Shown here: one piece after another, positions 1 through 8,346 of the stretch
How positions within the stretch are numbered: the first letter of the stretch is position 1
Layout of the letters: each line of letters starts with the position of its first letter
Assembly: GCF_001667035.1 (NCBI RefSeq)
Contig: NZ_LZIR01000069.1
Location: 1-42,051, forward strand
DNA length: 42,051 nt
Reading direction: 5' to 3'
Source: Mycobacterium sp. 852002-51057_SCH5723018
GTDB lineage: Bacteria; Actinomycetota; Actinomycetes; Mycobacteriales; Mycobacteriaceae
The notes under the pieces: generated by a model
The model's database searches: none
The model's input: only the letters and a program-made list of their open reading frames with translations
What the model was told of the DNA's origin: nothing
Made by a program: the position numbers and the translations under genes

Positions 1-76
<76 letters not shown>

Positions 77-163
77 CGCGCCGGTGCCGGCGACCACCGG
101 CGCCACCGCGTTGGGCAGTGTGCGCGGCCGCGCCCCCGAGATCCACTGCGCGAAACTGGCCAC
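77..163 (-). CDS. menA: MenA, 1,4-dihydroxy-2-naphthoate prenyltransferase, N-terminal fragment
   Basis: Reading the minus strand from the GTG at 163 gives 29 codons that begin V-A-S-F-A-Q-W and continue [10 protein letters not shown] to A-P-V-V-A-G-T-G. This is the N-terminus expected of mycobacterial MenA. MenA is an integral membrane UbiA-family enzyme that joins the polyprenyl tail to 1,4-dihydroxy-2-naphthoate, releasing CO2 and pyrophosphate, and makes demethylmenaquinone. The catalytic Asp-rich motifs lie further downstream and are not present. The frame runs into the poly-C artefact, so the truncation is technical rather than a gene break. The start lies only 16 bp from the divergent pnp start. 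The identification rests on this short segment and on the menaquinone genes elsewhere in the window. Confidence 0.8.
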
Positions 164-164
164 C

Positions 165-179
165 AGGGCATCCTGCCCT
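165..179. promoter_or_regulatory. 15-bp palindrome filling the menA/pnp divergent gap
   Basis: The sequence AGGGCA-TCC-TGCCCT is a perfect 6-bp inverted repeat with a 3-bp spacer. It occupies all but one base of the 16-bp gap between the GTG of menA (163, minus) and the ATG of pnp (180, plus). With so little space, both genes must be transcribed from promoters lying in each other's coding sequence, or be leaderless. A dyad here could be an operator or a hairpin in overlapping 5' ends. Function is inferred only from position and symmetry. Confidence 0.35.
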
Positions 180-974
180 ATGCACCACAATGGGCGGGTG
201 CTTGGAGTCATCGGCGGCAGCGGCTTTTACACGTTCTTCGAGTCCGACACCCGCAGCATCGACGTGGAGACCCCGTACGGGCCGCCCAGCGCCCCGGTCA
301 CGGTGGGCGCCGTCGCCGAACACGAGGTGGCCTTCCTGCCCCGGCACGGCGCGGCCCACCAATTCTCGGCGCACACCGTGCCGTACCGGGCCAACATGTG
401 GGCGCTGCGCAAGCTCGGCGTGCGGCGCGTCTTCGCGCCGTGCGCGGTCGGCAGCCTGAACCCCGACAACGGTCCGGGAGCGGTGGTGGTGCCCGATCAG
501 CTGGTCGATCGCACCACCGGCCGCGCCGACACCTACTTCGACTCCGGCGGCATCCACGTCGACTTCGCCGACCCGTACTGCCCGACCCTGCGGGCCGCGG
601 CCACCGGACTGCCCGGCGTCGTCGACGGCGCCACCATGGTGGTGATCCAGGGGCCGCGGTTTTCCACCCGCGCCGAAAGCCGCTGGTTCGCCTCGGCCGG
701 GTTTTCTCTGGTCAACATGACCGGCTACCCGGAGGCCGTGCTCGCCCGTGAGCTCGAGATATGCTATGCCGCAATCGCTTTGGTGACCGACCTGGACGCC
801 GGGGTGCGGGCCGGCGAGGGCGTCACGGCCGTCGAGGTATTCGCCGAATTCGAAAAGAACATCGAGCCGTTCAAAGAGCTGGTGCGTGCGGCGATCGGCC
901 GGGTCGCCGCCGAGAACGCGTGCAGGCACTGCCAGCCGCACACCGGCGTCACGCTGCCGATGCAGCTGCCATGA
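180..974 (+). CDS. pnp: S-methyl-5'-thioadenosine phosphorylase (Pnp/MTAP family)
   Basis: A 264-residue trimeric-type purine nucleoside phosphorylase, probably acting on 5'-methylthioadenosine and releasing adenine and methylthioribose-1-phosphate for methionine salvage. The protein starts M-H-H-N-G-R, followed by the phosphate-binding VIGGSGFY. Further family blocks are LPRHG, the [10 protein letters not shown] stretch and NMTGYPE. The late TDLD pair of Asp residues is the arrangement that favours 6-amino purines in this family. An in-frame GTG lies upstream at 84, but the ATG at 180 matches the known mycobacterial N-terminus and leaves room for menA on the other strand. The stop codon overlaps the galE3 start (ATGA), so the two genes are probably translated together. 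The final stretch contains a CxxC (CRHC), usual in this mycobacterial protein. Full length, no defects seen. Confidence 0.9.
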   Translation: MHHNGRVLGVIGGSGFYTFFESDTRSIDVETPYGPPSAPVTVGAVAEHEVAFLPRHGAAHQFSAHTVPYRANMWALRKLGVRRVFAPCAVGSLNPDNGPGAVVVPDQLVDRTTGRADTYFDSGGIHVDFADPYCPTLRAAATGLPGVVDGATMVVIQGPRFSTRAESRWFASAGFSLVNMTGYPEAVLARELEICYAAIALVTDLDAGVRAGEGVTAVEVFAEFEKNIEPFKELVRAAIGRVAAENACRHCQPHTGVTLPMQLP

Positions 975-2008
975 GGGTGCTGCTCACCGGGGCGGCCGGT
1001 TTCATCGGGTCGCGCGTGGACGCGGCGCTGCGGGCGGCCGGTCACGACGTGGTCGCCGTCGACGCGCTGCTGCCCGCCGCACACGGCCCCGACGCGGTGT
1101 TGCCGCCGGGATGTCACCACGTCGACGTCCGCGACGGCGAGGCGCTGGCCCCGCTGCTGGACGGTGTGGACCTCGTGTGTCACCAGGCGGCGATGGTGGG
1201 CGCCGGGGTCGACGCCGCCGACGCGCCCGCCTACGGCGGCCACAACGACTTCGGGACGACGGTGTTGCTGGCGCGCATGTTCGCCGCCGGGGTGCGCCGG
1301 CTGGTGCTGGCGTCGTCGATGGTGGTCTACGGGCAGGGCCACTACGCCTGCCCCGACCACGGGCTCGTCGACCCGCCGGCGCGGCGGCGCGTCGACCTCG
1401 ACGCCGGCATCTTCGAAAACCGTTGTCCGGCCTGTGGTCTCGACCTGGCATGGCGATTGGTCGGCGAGGACGCCGCGCTGCGCCCGCGCAGCCTGTACGC
1501 GGCCAGCAAGACCGCGCAGGAGCATTACGCGCTGGCGTGGTCGGAGGCGACGGGCGGCTCGGTGGTGGCGCTGCGCTACCACAACGTCTACGGCCCCGGC
1601 ATGCCGCGCGACACCCCGTACTCCGGGGTGGCGGCGATCTTCCGCTCGGCACTGGAAAAGGGTCAGCCGCCAAGGGTTTTCGAGGACGGTAGGCAGATGC
1701 GCGACTTCGTCCACGTCGACGACGTGGCCGCCGCCAACCTCGCCGCTGCGTCGTCAGTGACCGAGCGAGACGGCTTCACCGCGTTCAATGTCTGCTCCGG
1801 ACGGCCGATCTCGATCCTGGAGGTGGCCGGCGCGCTGTGCGAGGCGCGCGGGGGCTCCGCTTCGCCGGTGGTCACCGGCCAGTACCGCAGCGGCGACGTG
1901 CGCCACATCGTCGCCGATCCCACCCGCGCCGCCGAGGAGTTGGGGTTCCGCGCGGCCATCGAACCGCGCCAGGGCCTGCGCGAATTCGCCTTCGCGCCGT
2001 TGCGTTAG
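971..2008 (+). CDS. galE3: NAD-dependent epimerase/dehydratase of the GalE type, with a Cys/His cluster
   Basis: A 345-residue extended short-chain dehydrogenase/reductase predicted to act on a nucleotide sugar. It opens with the Rossmann motif TGAAGFIG (residues 6-13). It has the catalytic region SSMVVYG (115-121) and the Y176-x-x-x-K180 pair in LYAASK. RHIVAD near the C-terminus is also typical of the family. Between the Ser and Tyr elements is an insert with C127-P-D-H130 and C152-P-A-C155, a spacing that could hold a zinc ion and that is not part of ordinary GalE. The substrate is unknown; the galE3 name follows the M. tuberculosis annotation and should not be read as proof of UDP-galactose epimerase activity. 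The start is the ATG at 971 that overlaps the pnp stop. The gene ends 6 bp from the convergent membrane protein gene. Confidence 0.85.
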   Translation: MRVLLTGAAGFIGSRVDAALRAAGHDVVAVDALLPAAHGPDAVLPPGCHHVDVRDGEALAPLLDGVDLVCHQAAMVGAGVDAADAPAYGGHNDFGTTVLLARMFAAGVRRLVLASSMVVYGQGHYACPDHGLVDPPARRRVDLDAGIFENRCPACGLDLAWRLVGEDAALRPRSLYAASKTAQEHYALAWSEATGGSVVALRYHNVYGPGMPRDTPYSGVAAIFRSALEKGQPPRVFEDGRQMRDFVHVDDVAAANLAAASSVTERDGFTAFNVCSGRPISILEVAGALCEARGGSASPVVTGQYRSGDVRHIVADPTRAAEELGFRAAIEPRQGLREFAFAPLR

Positions 2009-2014
2009 CTCGTT

Positions 2015-3703
2015 CTACGGGTCCTGCGACGGCCGGAAGATCCGGGGCCGGTGCACGGGGATCTCCGAGGTGGCGGAATCGTCTCCCCGGAAGATGCGGG
2101 GAGAACCGGCAAGCTGCGGTATCACGCCGGTCGGCGCCTCCATGTCGTCACCGGCCGGGATGCGGGTGGTCTCCGCGGACGACGGAGGGCCGGCGTGGCC
2201 GACGGGGATGCGCGTCGTCGGCGCGGCACCGGGCTGAGGCCCGCTGGCGCGCGTGTGGGCGGCGCGGCGGCGTTGCCGTCGCCGGCGCCGGCTGCTGAGC
2301 TGGCCGGTGACGATCGCCGCCGCGAGGATGCACAGCGCCAGCACGCACAGCGCCACGTCGAAGGTGCTGGTGATCTGCTGGGCGAGGTTGTTTCCGTAGA
2401 CGGGGTTCGGCGCGGGCGCGTTGGGCGATTCGGCGAACCGTGGCGCCAGCGCGACCCCGACGACGACGCGCGTGATGCTCAGGGTGGCGACGAGCCCGCA
2501 CAGCGACGAGATCAGCCGCGCCGAGACGGCGTCGTTGGCCAGGTTGATGCGCAGCCAGATGGCGAGCACCGCGGTGGCCAGGTCGAAGGCGGCCAGCACG
2601 ACGGTGTCGTATCGGGAGAACGGGTAGTTCAGGCTCACGGCCACGACGAGGTCGGTGATGCGCATGAGCATCGACCCCAGGCACCAGATGGTGATGAGCA
2701 GCAAGCCATTTCGGGCGGCCGCGCGCCAGGCGTTTTCCTCCGTCGTCGACGCGTCGCGACGGGCCAGCAGGGCGCGGGGCGCGAAGATCGCCGCCGCCGC
2801 CGCCCACGCCAGGTAGCCCTCGAACCCGACCCCTGCCGTCGAGGTGTTCTGCGCTATGCCGTGGAACGCGTCGATGTCGCGGCCGATGGGCAGGGCCCAG
2901 ACCAGGGTCCCGGCGATCAGAGTCGACACGCCCAGCGCCACGGTCGCCAGCCGCGAGGCCCTGGTGTTGCGCAGCAGCCAACGGGACCCGACCAGGACGG
3001 CGACCAGCGCCACGGCGCCGTACACCACCGCCGTCGCGATGACCGCGATGTTTTGCTTGCCGAAGTCGCCGTGCAGCGCGTAGCGCACCCGCCAAAACAG
3101 GTTGAACACGAAGCTCAGCGCGGCGCCCGCCATCGACGCGTAGCCGATGATCCGGGCGGACCTGAAGCTCTCACCCTCGGCCGCCGGACCGGTGATCACC
3201 GGTTGCGCGCTCAGCAGGGAGCCGGCGATACCCAGCCACGCCCCCGGCCCGACGCCGCCCGGCACGTTCACGGCGCCGCCGAACCGGACGGTTTCGACCA
3301 CGTCGAACACCACGAAGCCCAGCACCAGCACCGCGTAGGGGACGTTGAGCCACAACCGAAGCCGCCCCGCCAGCGCGGGGTTCAACCGCCCGCTCGACGT
3401 CCGCCAGGAGCCGGCCAGCACGATCGAGATGAGGGACAGCAGGGTCGCGACGAACATCAACGCCAACACCGTCTTGCTGCTGCCGAGGATGCCCATCCCG
3501 ACGTACAGGTTCCACGGCAGCATCAACGCGATGACGAGCAGGGCCGCCGCGGTCAGGTCGGCGGCGATGCTCCGCCGCCGTGTCGGCCCCCCGGCACCCG
3601 GCGGGGCCGCGGCCCCGGGGCGGCGGCCGGCGCCGCCCGGAGCCGTTTGCTGCGTCTGCCCGCGGATGGGCCCGGTAGGCGCGTCGTCGCTGCTCTGACT
3701 CAC
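2015..3703 (-). CDS. Polytopic membrane protein of unknown function (Rv0537c-like)
   Basis: A 562-residue protein with a Pro/Gly-rich cytoplasmic head of about 45 residues and then roughly ten to twelve hydrophobic segments. After these comes a very basic stretch (SSRRRRRQRRR) and a polar C-terminal tail of about 80 residues. The tail repeats short elements: TTRIP twice, TGVIP, TSEIP and PRIFR twice. The basic stretch after the last membrane segment suggests that the tail is cytoplasmic. I recognise no catalytic motif. By position it corresponds to M. tuberculosis Rv0537c. It is convergent with galE3 and divergent from the gene at 3957. The 253-bp divergent gap has a weak plus-strand promoter candidate (TTACTG at 3883, TAATGA at 3906, 17-bp spacer). 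Confidence 0.8.
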   Translation of the reverse strand: MSQSSDDAPTGPIRGQTQQTAPGGAGRRPGAAAPPGAGGPTRRRSIAADLTAAALLVIALMLPWNLYVGMGILGSSKTVLALMFVATLLSLISIVLAGSWRTSSGRLNPALAGRLRLWLNVPYAVLVLGFVVFDVVETVRFGGAVNVPGGVGPGAWLGIAGSLLSAQPVITGPAAEGESFRSARIIGYASMAGAALSFVFNLFWRVRYALHGDFGKQNIAVIATAVVYGAVALVAVLVGSRWLLRNTRASRLATVALGVSTLIAGTLVWALPIGRDIDAFHGIAQNTSTAGVGFEGYLAWAAAAAIFAPRALLARRDASTTEENAWRAAARNGLLLITIWCLGSMLMRITDLVVAVSLNYPFSRYDTVVLAAFDLATAVLAIWLRINLANDAVSARLISSLCGLVATLSITRVVVGVALAPRFAESPNAPAPNPVYGNNLAQQITSTFDVALCVLALCILAAAIVTGQLSSRRRRRQRRRAAHTRASGPQPGAAPTTRIPVGHAGPPSSAETTRIPAGDDMEAPTGVIPQLAGSPRIFRGDDSATSEIPVHRPRIFRPSQDP

Positions 3704-3956
3704 GGTTCCCCCCGGGTATCGAGGACGGTTACTGGCTCCGCAGCTTCGGTGACGGGGCCGGGGAACCCCCTGCCGCGCCGCCTTCGTTGCTTACTTGGAA
3801 ACATAATCTCCGTTCGGACGACGCGGCAGTGTCGAAAAGGGGTTCTGCGGCGCATCGGCGAACGTTGTCGACCGAATGACTGTTACTGCCGACGCTATCG
3901 CAGTGTAATGATGCGGGAGATGCTGGTGGTGGGGTAGCCAGCCGAAGGAGTGCGGG

Positions 3957-5636
3957 ATGGACGTCGTACTGGGGGTCGCGGTTACCGGCCCCGTTGCCCG
4001 CTTGGCGCTTGTCGGATCGGGCGCGCGGGGCGCCGAGGTGATCGACCAATCCAGCGTCGACCTGGCTGACCACCCGATCGGCACGCTGACCGACACCGTT
4101 GTCGGCACAAATCGCCTGCTGGCTGACGAGAACCATCGACTGGTCGCGACCCGGCTGTGCTGGGACGACGATGCTCAGGCCGACCGGCTCCGCCAGGCGC
4201 TGGAAGATTCCGGTGTCCACGACGTCGGGGTGCTGTCGGAGTCGCAGGCGGTGACGGCGCTGATGCGGGCCGCGGGCCGGGCGGGCGGCGTGCTGGTGGT
4301 CAACGACGAGACGGCCTCACTGTCGCTGGTCGAGGACGCGGACGCGCCGCCGACCATGCTGGCCAGGGAACCTCTCGGCGGCGGCTCGGGCGGCGACGCC
4401 ACCGCCGCGCTGGACACCATGATGGCCCGGCTCACCGACCAACCCAACGCCCCGCACGACCTTTACCTGGTGGGCGCGTCGTCGGACCTCACCCAGGTCG
4501 CCGACCAGCTTCGCGACGCGTCGACCATGCGGGTGGAGATTCCCGACGACCCCACCTTTGCGCTGGCCCGGGGCGCAGCGCTGGCCGCCGCGCCGTCGAT
4601 GGCAGGGGGCCCGGACGCGACCGCGATGGCCCCGGCGGCCGGGTTCGCCGGAGCCGCGACCGGGTTCTCCCCGGTGGCCAGGCTCACCGGCGACGAGACG
4701 GCGTTCGCCCCGGCGGCCGGTGCCGCTGCGGACGAACCGCAGCTGGCGTACTCGCAGGCCGCCGAGGGGCAGCCGTACGCCGACGAGTACGGCCCCGAAT
4801 TCGATGAGGACGACTACGACGACGACGAAGAAGCGGGAACCGGGCCGGCGCGGCTCAGCCGGCGATCCTTGCTGCTCGGCAACGCCGTCATCGCGTTCGC
4901 CGTCGTCGCATTCGCGTCCCTGGCCGCCGCGGTGGCCATCGCCGTCAGGCCGACCGCGAGTCAACAGCCGGTGGTCGGACACCAGAACGCCGCCCCGGGC
5001 AAGTTCATGCCGCTGTTGCCCACGCAGCAGCAGGCGCCGGTGCCACCGCCTCCGCCGGATCAGCCCTTCGCCGGATTCCAGGGGGGCGTCGTTCCGGACG
5101 CCAATGGTTACCTTCCCGCCCAGGTAGTTTCGCCGGGCTCCGGTGGGGGGCCGGCCGCCCCGGTCGGACCCGAAACGCCGGGAACGCCGGGATTCGTGCC
5201 GAACCCGAACCCGAATGTGCCGATCCCCGTTCCGATCATCATTCCGTATCCGGGCTGGCAGCCCCCGTATACGCCGCCGCTTGGGCCGACGACCACGACG
5301 CCCACCACCACGACGCTCACCACCACTACGCCGACGACCACGACCACGACACCGCCGACGACGACCACGACACCGCCCGCCGCCACGCCGACGCCGCCGA
5401 CCACCACGACGCCGCCGACCACGACTCAGCCGCCCTCGACCACCACCGTGGCGCCGACCACGAAGGCGCCCTCCACGGTGACGCAGACGACCACCGTTGC
5501 GCCGCACACGCAGACGCAGGCGCCACAAACGATTCCGACTCAGCCGCATACGCAGCAGCCGGTGACGCCACAGCCGGCGACCCCGCAGCCGGTAACACCA
5601 CACCAGCCGGTGACGCCGCCCCCCACCCATCACTGA
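3957..5636 (+). CDS. Thr/Pro-rich single-pass membrane protein (Rv0538-like)
   Basis: A 559-residue protein in three parts. Residues 1 to about 200 form an actin-like or regulatory-type alpha/beta domain opening M-D-V-V-L-G-V-A-V, a fold I cannot assign with certainty. A linker ends in a strongly acidic run (EFDEDDYDDDEE, about residues 280-292). One transmembrane helix follows at about 304-330, after which everything should be extracytoplasmic. The outer part is Pro-rich, contains PNPNPNVPIPVPI, and ends in a Thr/Pro repeat tail from residue ~443. Such tails in actinobacteria are often O-mannosylated, but that is inference here. The start ATG has a clear ribosome site (GAAGGAG, 3944-3950). 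It lies 14 bp before the GT2 gene, so co-transcription is likely. Function unknown. Confidence 0.8.
   Translation: MDVVLGVAVTGPVARLALVGSGARGAEVIDQSSVDLADHPIGTLTDTVVGTNRLLADENHRLVATRLCWDDDAQADRLRQALEDSGVHDVGVLSESQAVTALMRAAGRAGGVLVVNDETASLSLVEDADAPPTMLAREPLGGGSGGDATAALDTMMARLTDQPNAPHDLYLVGASSDLTQVADQLRDASTMRVEIPDDPTFALARGAALAAAPSMAGGPDATAMAPAAGFAGAATGFSPVARLTGDETAFAPAAGAAADEPQLAYSQAAEGQPYADEYGPEFDEDDYDDDEEAGTGPARLSRRSLLLGNAVIAFAVVAFASLAAAVAIAVRPTASQQPVVGHQNAAPGKFMPLLPTQQQAPVPPPPPDQPFAGFQGGVVPDANGYLPAQVVSPGSGGGPAAPVGPETPGTPGFVPNPNPNVPIPVPIIIPYPGWQPPYTPPLGPTTTTPTTTTLTTTTPTTTTTTPPTTTTTPPAATPTPPTTTTPPTTTQPPSTTTVAPTTKAPSTVTQTTTVAPHTQTQAPQTIPTQPHTQQPVTPQPATPQPVTPHQPVTPPPTHH
5287..5480 (+). repeat. 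Low-complexity Thr/Pro codon repeat
   Basis: Irregular tandem ACC/ACG codons interspersed with CCG/CCC inside the Rv0538-like gene encode a run of Thr with Pro, residues ~443-508. Short runs such as TTTTPPTTTTTPP recur. The tract lies outside the membrane in the predicted topology. Its length is likely to vary between strains and it is prone to misassembly. Confidence 0.85.
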
Positions 5637-5650
5637 TCGCGGGCGAGTCC

Positions 5651-6307
5651 ATGCCCGAGGACGCGGTCACGGTGGTGCTGCCCTGCCTCAACGAGGAGGA
5701 GTCGCTGCCGGCGGTGCTGGCCGCCATACCCGGCGGCTACCGGGCGCTGGTGGTGGACAACAACAGCACCGACGACACCGCCGGGGTGGCATCGCGACAC
5801 GGCGCCCAGGTGGTCGCCGAACCACGGCCCGGGTACGGATCGGCGGTGCACGCCGGGGTGGTGGCCGCGACGACGCCGGTCGTGGCCGTCATCGACGCGG
5901 ACGGCTCGATGGATCCCCGGGATCTGCCCCGGCTGGTTGCGGCGTTGCACCTGGGCGCCGATCTGGCGATCGGGCGGCGCCGACCGGTACCCGGGCTGCA
6001 TTGGCCCTGGGTCGCCCGGGTGGGCACCGTGGTGATGAGCTGGCGGCTGCGCACGCGCCACGGTCTGCCGGTGCACGACATCGCGCCGATGCGGGTGGCC
6101 CGGCGCCAGGCCCTGCTGGACCTCGGCGTCGCCGACCGGCGATCGGGCTACCCGCTGGAATTGCTGGTGCGGGCGGCCGCCGCCGGCTGGCGCGTGGTCG
6201 AGCTCGACGTCAGTTACGGTCCCCGCACCGGCGGCAAGTCGAAGGTCAGCGGGTCGCTGCGCGGCAGCATCACCGCGATCCTCGACTTCTGGAAGGTGAT
6301 CTCGTGA
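5651..6307 (+). CDS. Family 2 glycosyltransferase (dolichyl/polyprenyl-phosphate sugar synthase-like)
   Basis: A 218-residue soluble GT-A enzyme. Seen motifs are the nucleotide-binding VVLPCLNEEESLPAVL near the N-terminus, VVDNNSTDDT, the region GYGSAVHAG, and the metal-binding DADGSMDP. The closest general family is the polyprenol-phosphate mannose/glucose synthases. It lacks the C-terminal membrane segments many of those carry, so it is a stand-alone catalytic domain. The ATG at 5651 is 14 bp after the previous stop. Its stop overlaps the next GTG by four bases (GTGA at 6304-6307), so it is probably translated with the DUF2064 protein. It corresponds to Rv0539. Donor and acceptor are unknown. 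Confidence 0.85.
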   Translation: MPEDAVTVVLPCLNEEESLPAVLAAIPGGYRALVVDNNSTDDTAGVASRHGAQVVAEPRPGYGSAVHAGVVAATTPVVAVIDADGSMDPRDLPRLVAALHLGADLAIGRRRPVPGLHWPWVARVGTVVMSWRLRTRHGLPVHDIAPMRVARRQALLDLGVADRRSGYPLELLVRAAAAGWRVVELDVSYGPRTGGKSKVSGSLRGSITAILDFWKVIS

Positions 6308-6975
6308 GGGTCCTGCCGGTGACGGTGCTGGTGGTCGCCAAGGCGCCCGAGCCCGGCCGGGCCAAGACGCGGCTCGCGGCGGCCGTCGGTGACCGGGTCG
6401 CCGCCGACATCGCCGCCGCCGCGCTGCTGGACACGCTCGATGCGGTGGCCGCCGCGCCGGTCGCGGAGCGCGTGGTGGCCCTCACCGGTGACCTGGACGC
6501 CGCGGCGGGCGCCGCCGAGATTCGGCGGCGGCTCGAGTCGTTCACCGTCATCCCGCAGCGCGGGGACGGCTTCGCCGACCGGCTCGCCAACGCCCACGCC
6601 GACTCCGGTAAAGGTTCGGCCGGCTATCCGGTCCTGCAGATCGGCATGGACACCCCACAGGTCACCGCCGCGGTCCTCTCGGATTGCGCGCGGCGGCTGC
6701 TCGACGCGCCGGCCGTGCTGGGGTTGGCCCACGACGGCGGCTGGTGGGTGCTCGGGGTGGCGGAGCCGGCCATGGCCGAATGCCTGCGCACCGTCCCGAT
6801 GTCGCAACCCGACACCGGCGAGCTGACGTTGAAGGCATTGCGCGACAACGGGATTGACGTGACACCGGTGCAGCCGCTGGCCGACGTCGACGTCGCCGCC
6901 GACGTGGCCGCCGTGCGGGAGGCCTGCGCGCCCGCCAGCCGATTCGCCCGGGTCACCCGCGCGGTCGGCCTCTGA
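6304..6975 (+). CDS. DUF2064 / TIGR04282-type nucleotidyl- or glycosyltransferase-like protein
   Basis: A 223-residue protein with the N-terminal VVAKAPEPGRAKTRL typical of the DUF2064 family, which has the GT-A/CofC-like fold. Other visible family elements are the QRGDGFADRL segment, the QIGMDTPQ box (metal-binding Asp equivalent) and LGLAHDGGWWVLGV. Members commonly sit next to GT2 enzymes, as here, and are thought to process a sugar nucleotide or phosphosugar; the reaction is not established. The chosen start is the GTG at 6304 overlapping the upstream stop, because the motif begins about ten residues later. It ends 7 bp from the convergent gene. It corresponds to Rv0540. Confidence 0.85.
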   Translation: MRVLPVTVLVVAKAPEPGRAKTRLAAAVGDRVAADIAAAALLDTLDAVAAAPVAERVVALTGDLDAAAGAAEIRRRLESFTVIPQRGDGFADRLANAHADSGKGSAGYPVLQIGMDTPQVTAAVLSDCARRLLDAPAVLGLAHDGGWWVLGVAEPAMAECLRTVPMSQPDTGELTLKALRDNGIDVTPVQPLADVDVAADVAAVREACAPASRFARVTRAVGL

Positions 6976-6982
6976 CGCCCGG

Positions 6983-8341
6983 CTACCAGTGGGTGACCAT
7001 CACGGTGTTCACCAGCAGCGCGCCGGCGGCGTTGACGGCCAGCCAGCACCGGTGCGAGCGCACCGGCAGCAGGGCGGGCGCCGCGGTGAGCCAGATCGTG
7101 AACGGCAGCCAGATCCGCTCCACCTCGGCCTTGCTCAGCATGCTCAAGTCGGCGCAGGCGATGGCGCCCAGCATGGCCAGCAACACCAGGTGGAAGCCGG
7201 AGCGGCGGCGGATGGCGGCTTTATCAAAGACACGGCTGACTCCCGCGACGCTGCCGAGCCCGATCGCGCACACCACGGACGCCAGGTTGGCCCAGCTCCA
7301 ATACTGGAACGGCCGGTATTTGGCGATACCCTGCCAATAACGTTGCTGCACAAAGGCATAGCCGTCGAACCAGTAGAAGCCGGCAACGGCGAACGCCACC
7401 GCCACGGCTAGTGCGGCCAGGGCCGCCGGGCCGAGCGCACGCAGTACCGCCCGCCAATCGGAGGCGCTCACCAGCACCGCCAGCGCCGGCATGCCCAGCA
7501 GGATCAGGCCGTAGCTGAGGAACACCGCCCAGCCCAGCAGCAGCCCGGCGCCCGCGGCAAGCAGCGCCGGGAAACGGACGGCCCGGTGCACCGCCACGGC
7601 CAGCAGTGCGATGCCCCACGTCGCGACCCCGGCGAAGTAGCCGTCGGCCGACACGGCGACCCAGATCGCCGTCGGCGCCACCGCGACGAACGGCGCGGCC
7701 CGGCGGGCGGTCTGCTCGTCGACCAGGGCGCGCACGGCGATCACCACGGCGGCCGCAGCGCTGGAGCCCGCCAGCAGGCACAGCAGGCCGGCCCACGCGC
7801 CGCCGTGCAGGCCGATCCGGTCCAGCCAGACGAATGTCAGCAGCGCGCCCGGCGGATGCCCGGAGACGTGGGTGGTCCAGGAGTTCGGCTGGTAGTCGAC
7901 GATCCGGCCGGCGAACGTGCGGACCGCGGCCGGGATGTCGGTGATCGTCGGCACCTGGGACAGGTACTCGTCCCGGGTGGTCAGCCGCCCGGCGAAACCG
8001 CGCTGCCAGCCGTCGATCATCGCCAGGGCGAACGCCCACCCACACGCGGTGACCCAGGTGCCCAGCGTCAGCGTCCGCCACGAAAGACGTTGCGCCACAG
8101 CCGGTCCCCACACCACCACGGCCGCCGCGATCAGGAGTGCCGGCCCGCTTCCCCAGCTGGCGTGCACCTCCCACGCCCCGAAGATCGGGTCCGACCCGGC
8201 GTGCGTGGCGAGCCGCTGAGCGCCGATGTCCAGCCGCGGCCTGACCCCCAGGTTCAGATGCGGCAGCACGAACGCCGCCGCCACCAGCGCGACCCCGACC
8301 GCGACAGCCAGTAGCTCCCGCCGCGCCCTCGTCACGGTCAC
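6983..8341 (-). CDS. Polytopic integral membrane protein, possible GT-C-type transferase (Rv0541c-like)
   Basis: A 452-residue protein with about ten to twelve hydrophobic segments. After the first two segments comes a polar stretch with DEYLSQVPTI and then WTTHVSGHPPGALLTFVW. An Asp/Glu-containing loop followed by a conserved His-rich segment is the general layout of GT-C glycosyltransferases, which use polyprenyl-phosphate sugars. Together with the neighbouring GT2 and DUF2064 genes this makes a GT-C role plausible, but I see no decisive motif. It begins 5 bp after menE on the same strand, so it is probably in the menE transcript. It is convergent with the DUF2064 gene. Confidence 0.8.
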   Translation of the reverse strand: MTVTRARRELLAVAVGVALVAAAFVLPHLNLGVRPRLDIGAQRLATHAGSDPIFGAWEVHASWGSGPALLIAAAVVVWGPAVAQRLSWRTLTLGTWVTACGWAFALAMIDGWQRGFAGRLTTRDEYLSQVPTITDIPAAVRTFAGRIVDYQPNSWTTHVSGHPPGALLTFVWLDRIGLHGGAWAGLLCLLAGSSAAAAVVIAVRALVDEQTARRAAPFVAVAPTAIWVAVSADGYFAGVATWGIALLAVAVHRAVRFPALLAAGAGLLLGWAVFLSYGLILLGMPALAVLVSASDWRAVLRALGPAALAALAVAVAFAVAGFYWFDGYAFVQQRYWQGIAKYRPFQYWSWANLASVVCAIGLGSVAGVSRVFDKAAIRRRSGFHLVLLAMLGAIACADLSMLSKAEVERIWLPFTIWLTAAPALLPVRSHRCWLAVNAAGALLVNTVMVTHW

Positions 8342-8346
8342 TCAGC

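Noticed and set aside
84..179. GTG at 84 as the start of pnp
   Set aside because: The extra 32 residues are antisense to menA codons, and the ATG at 180 fits the known N-terminus.
2051..3937. A 628-codon open frame on the plus strand
   Set aside because: It is antisense to the Rv0537c-like membrane protein, is rich in Arg, Asp, Gly and Gln without any domain, and is the usual by-product of GC-rich coding DNA.
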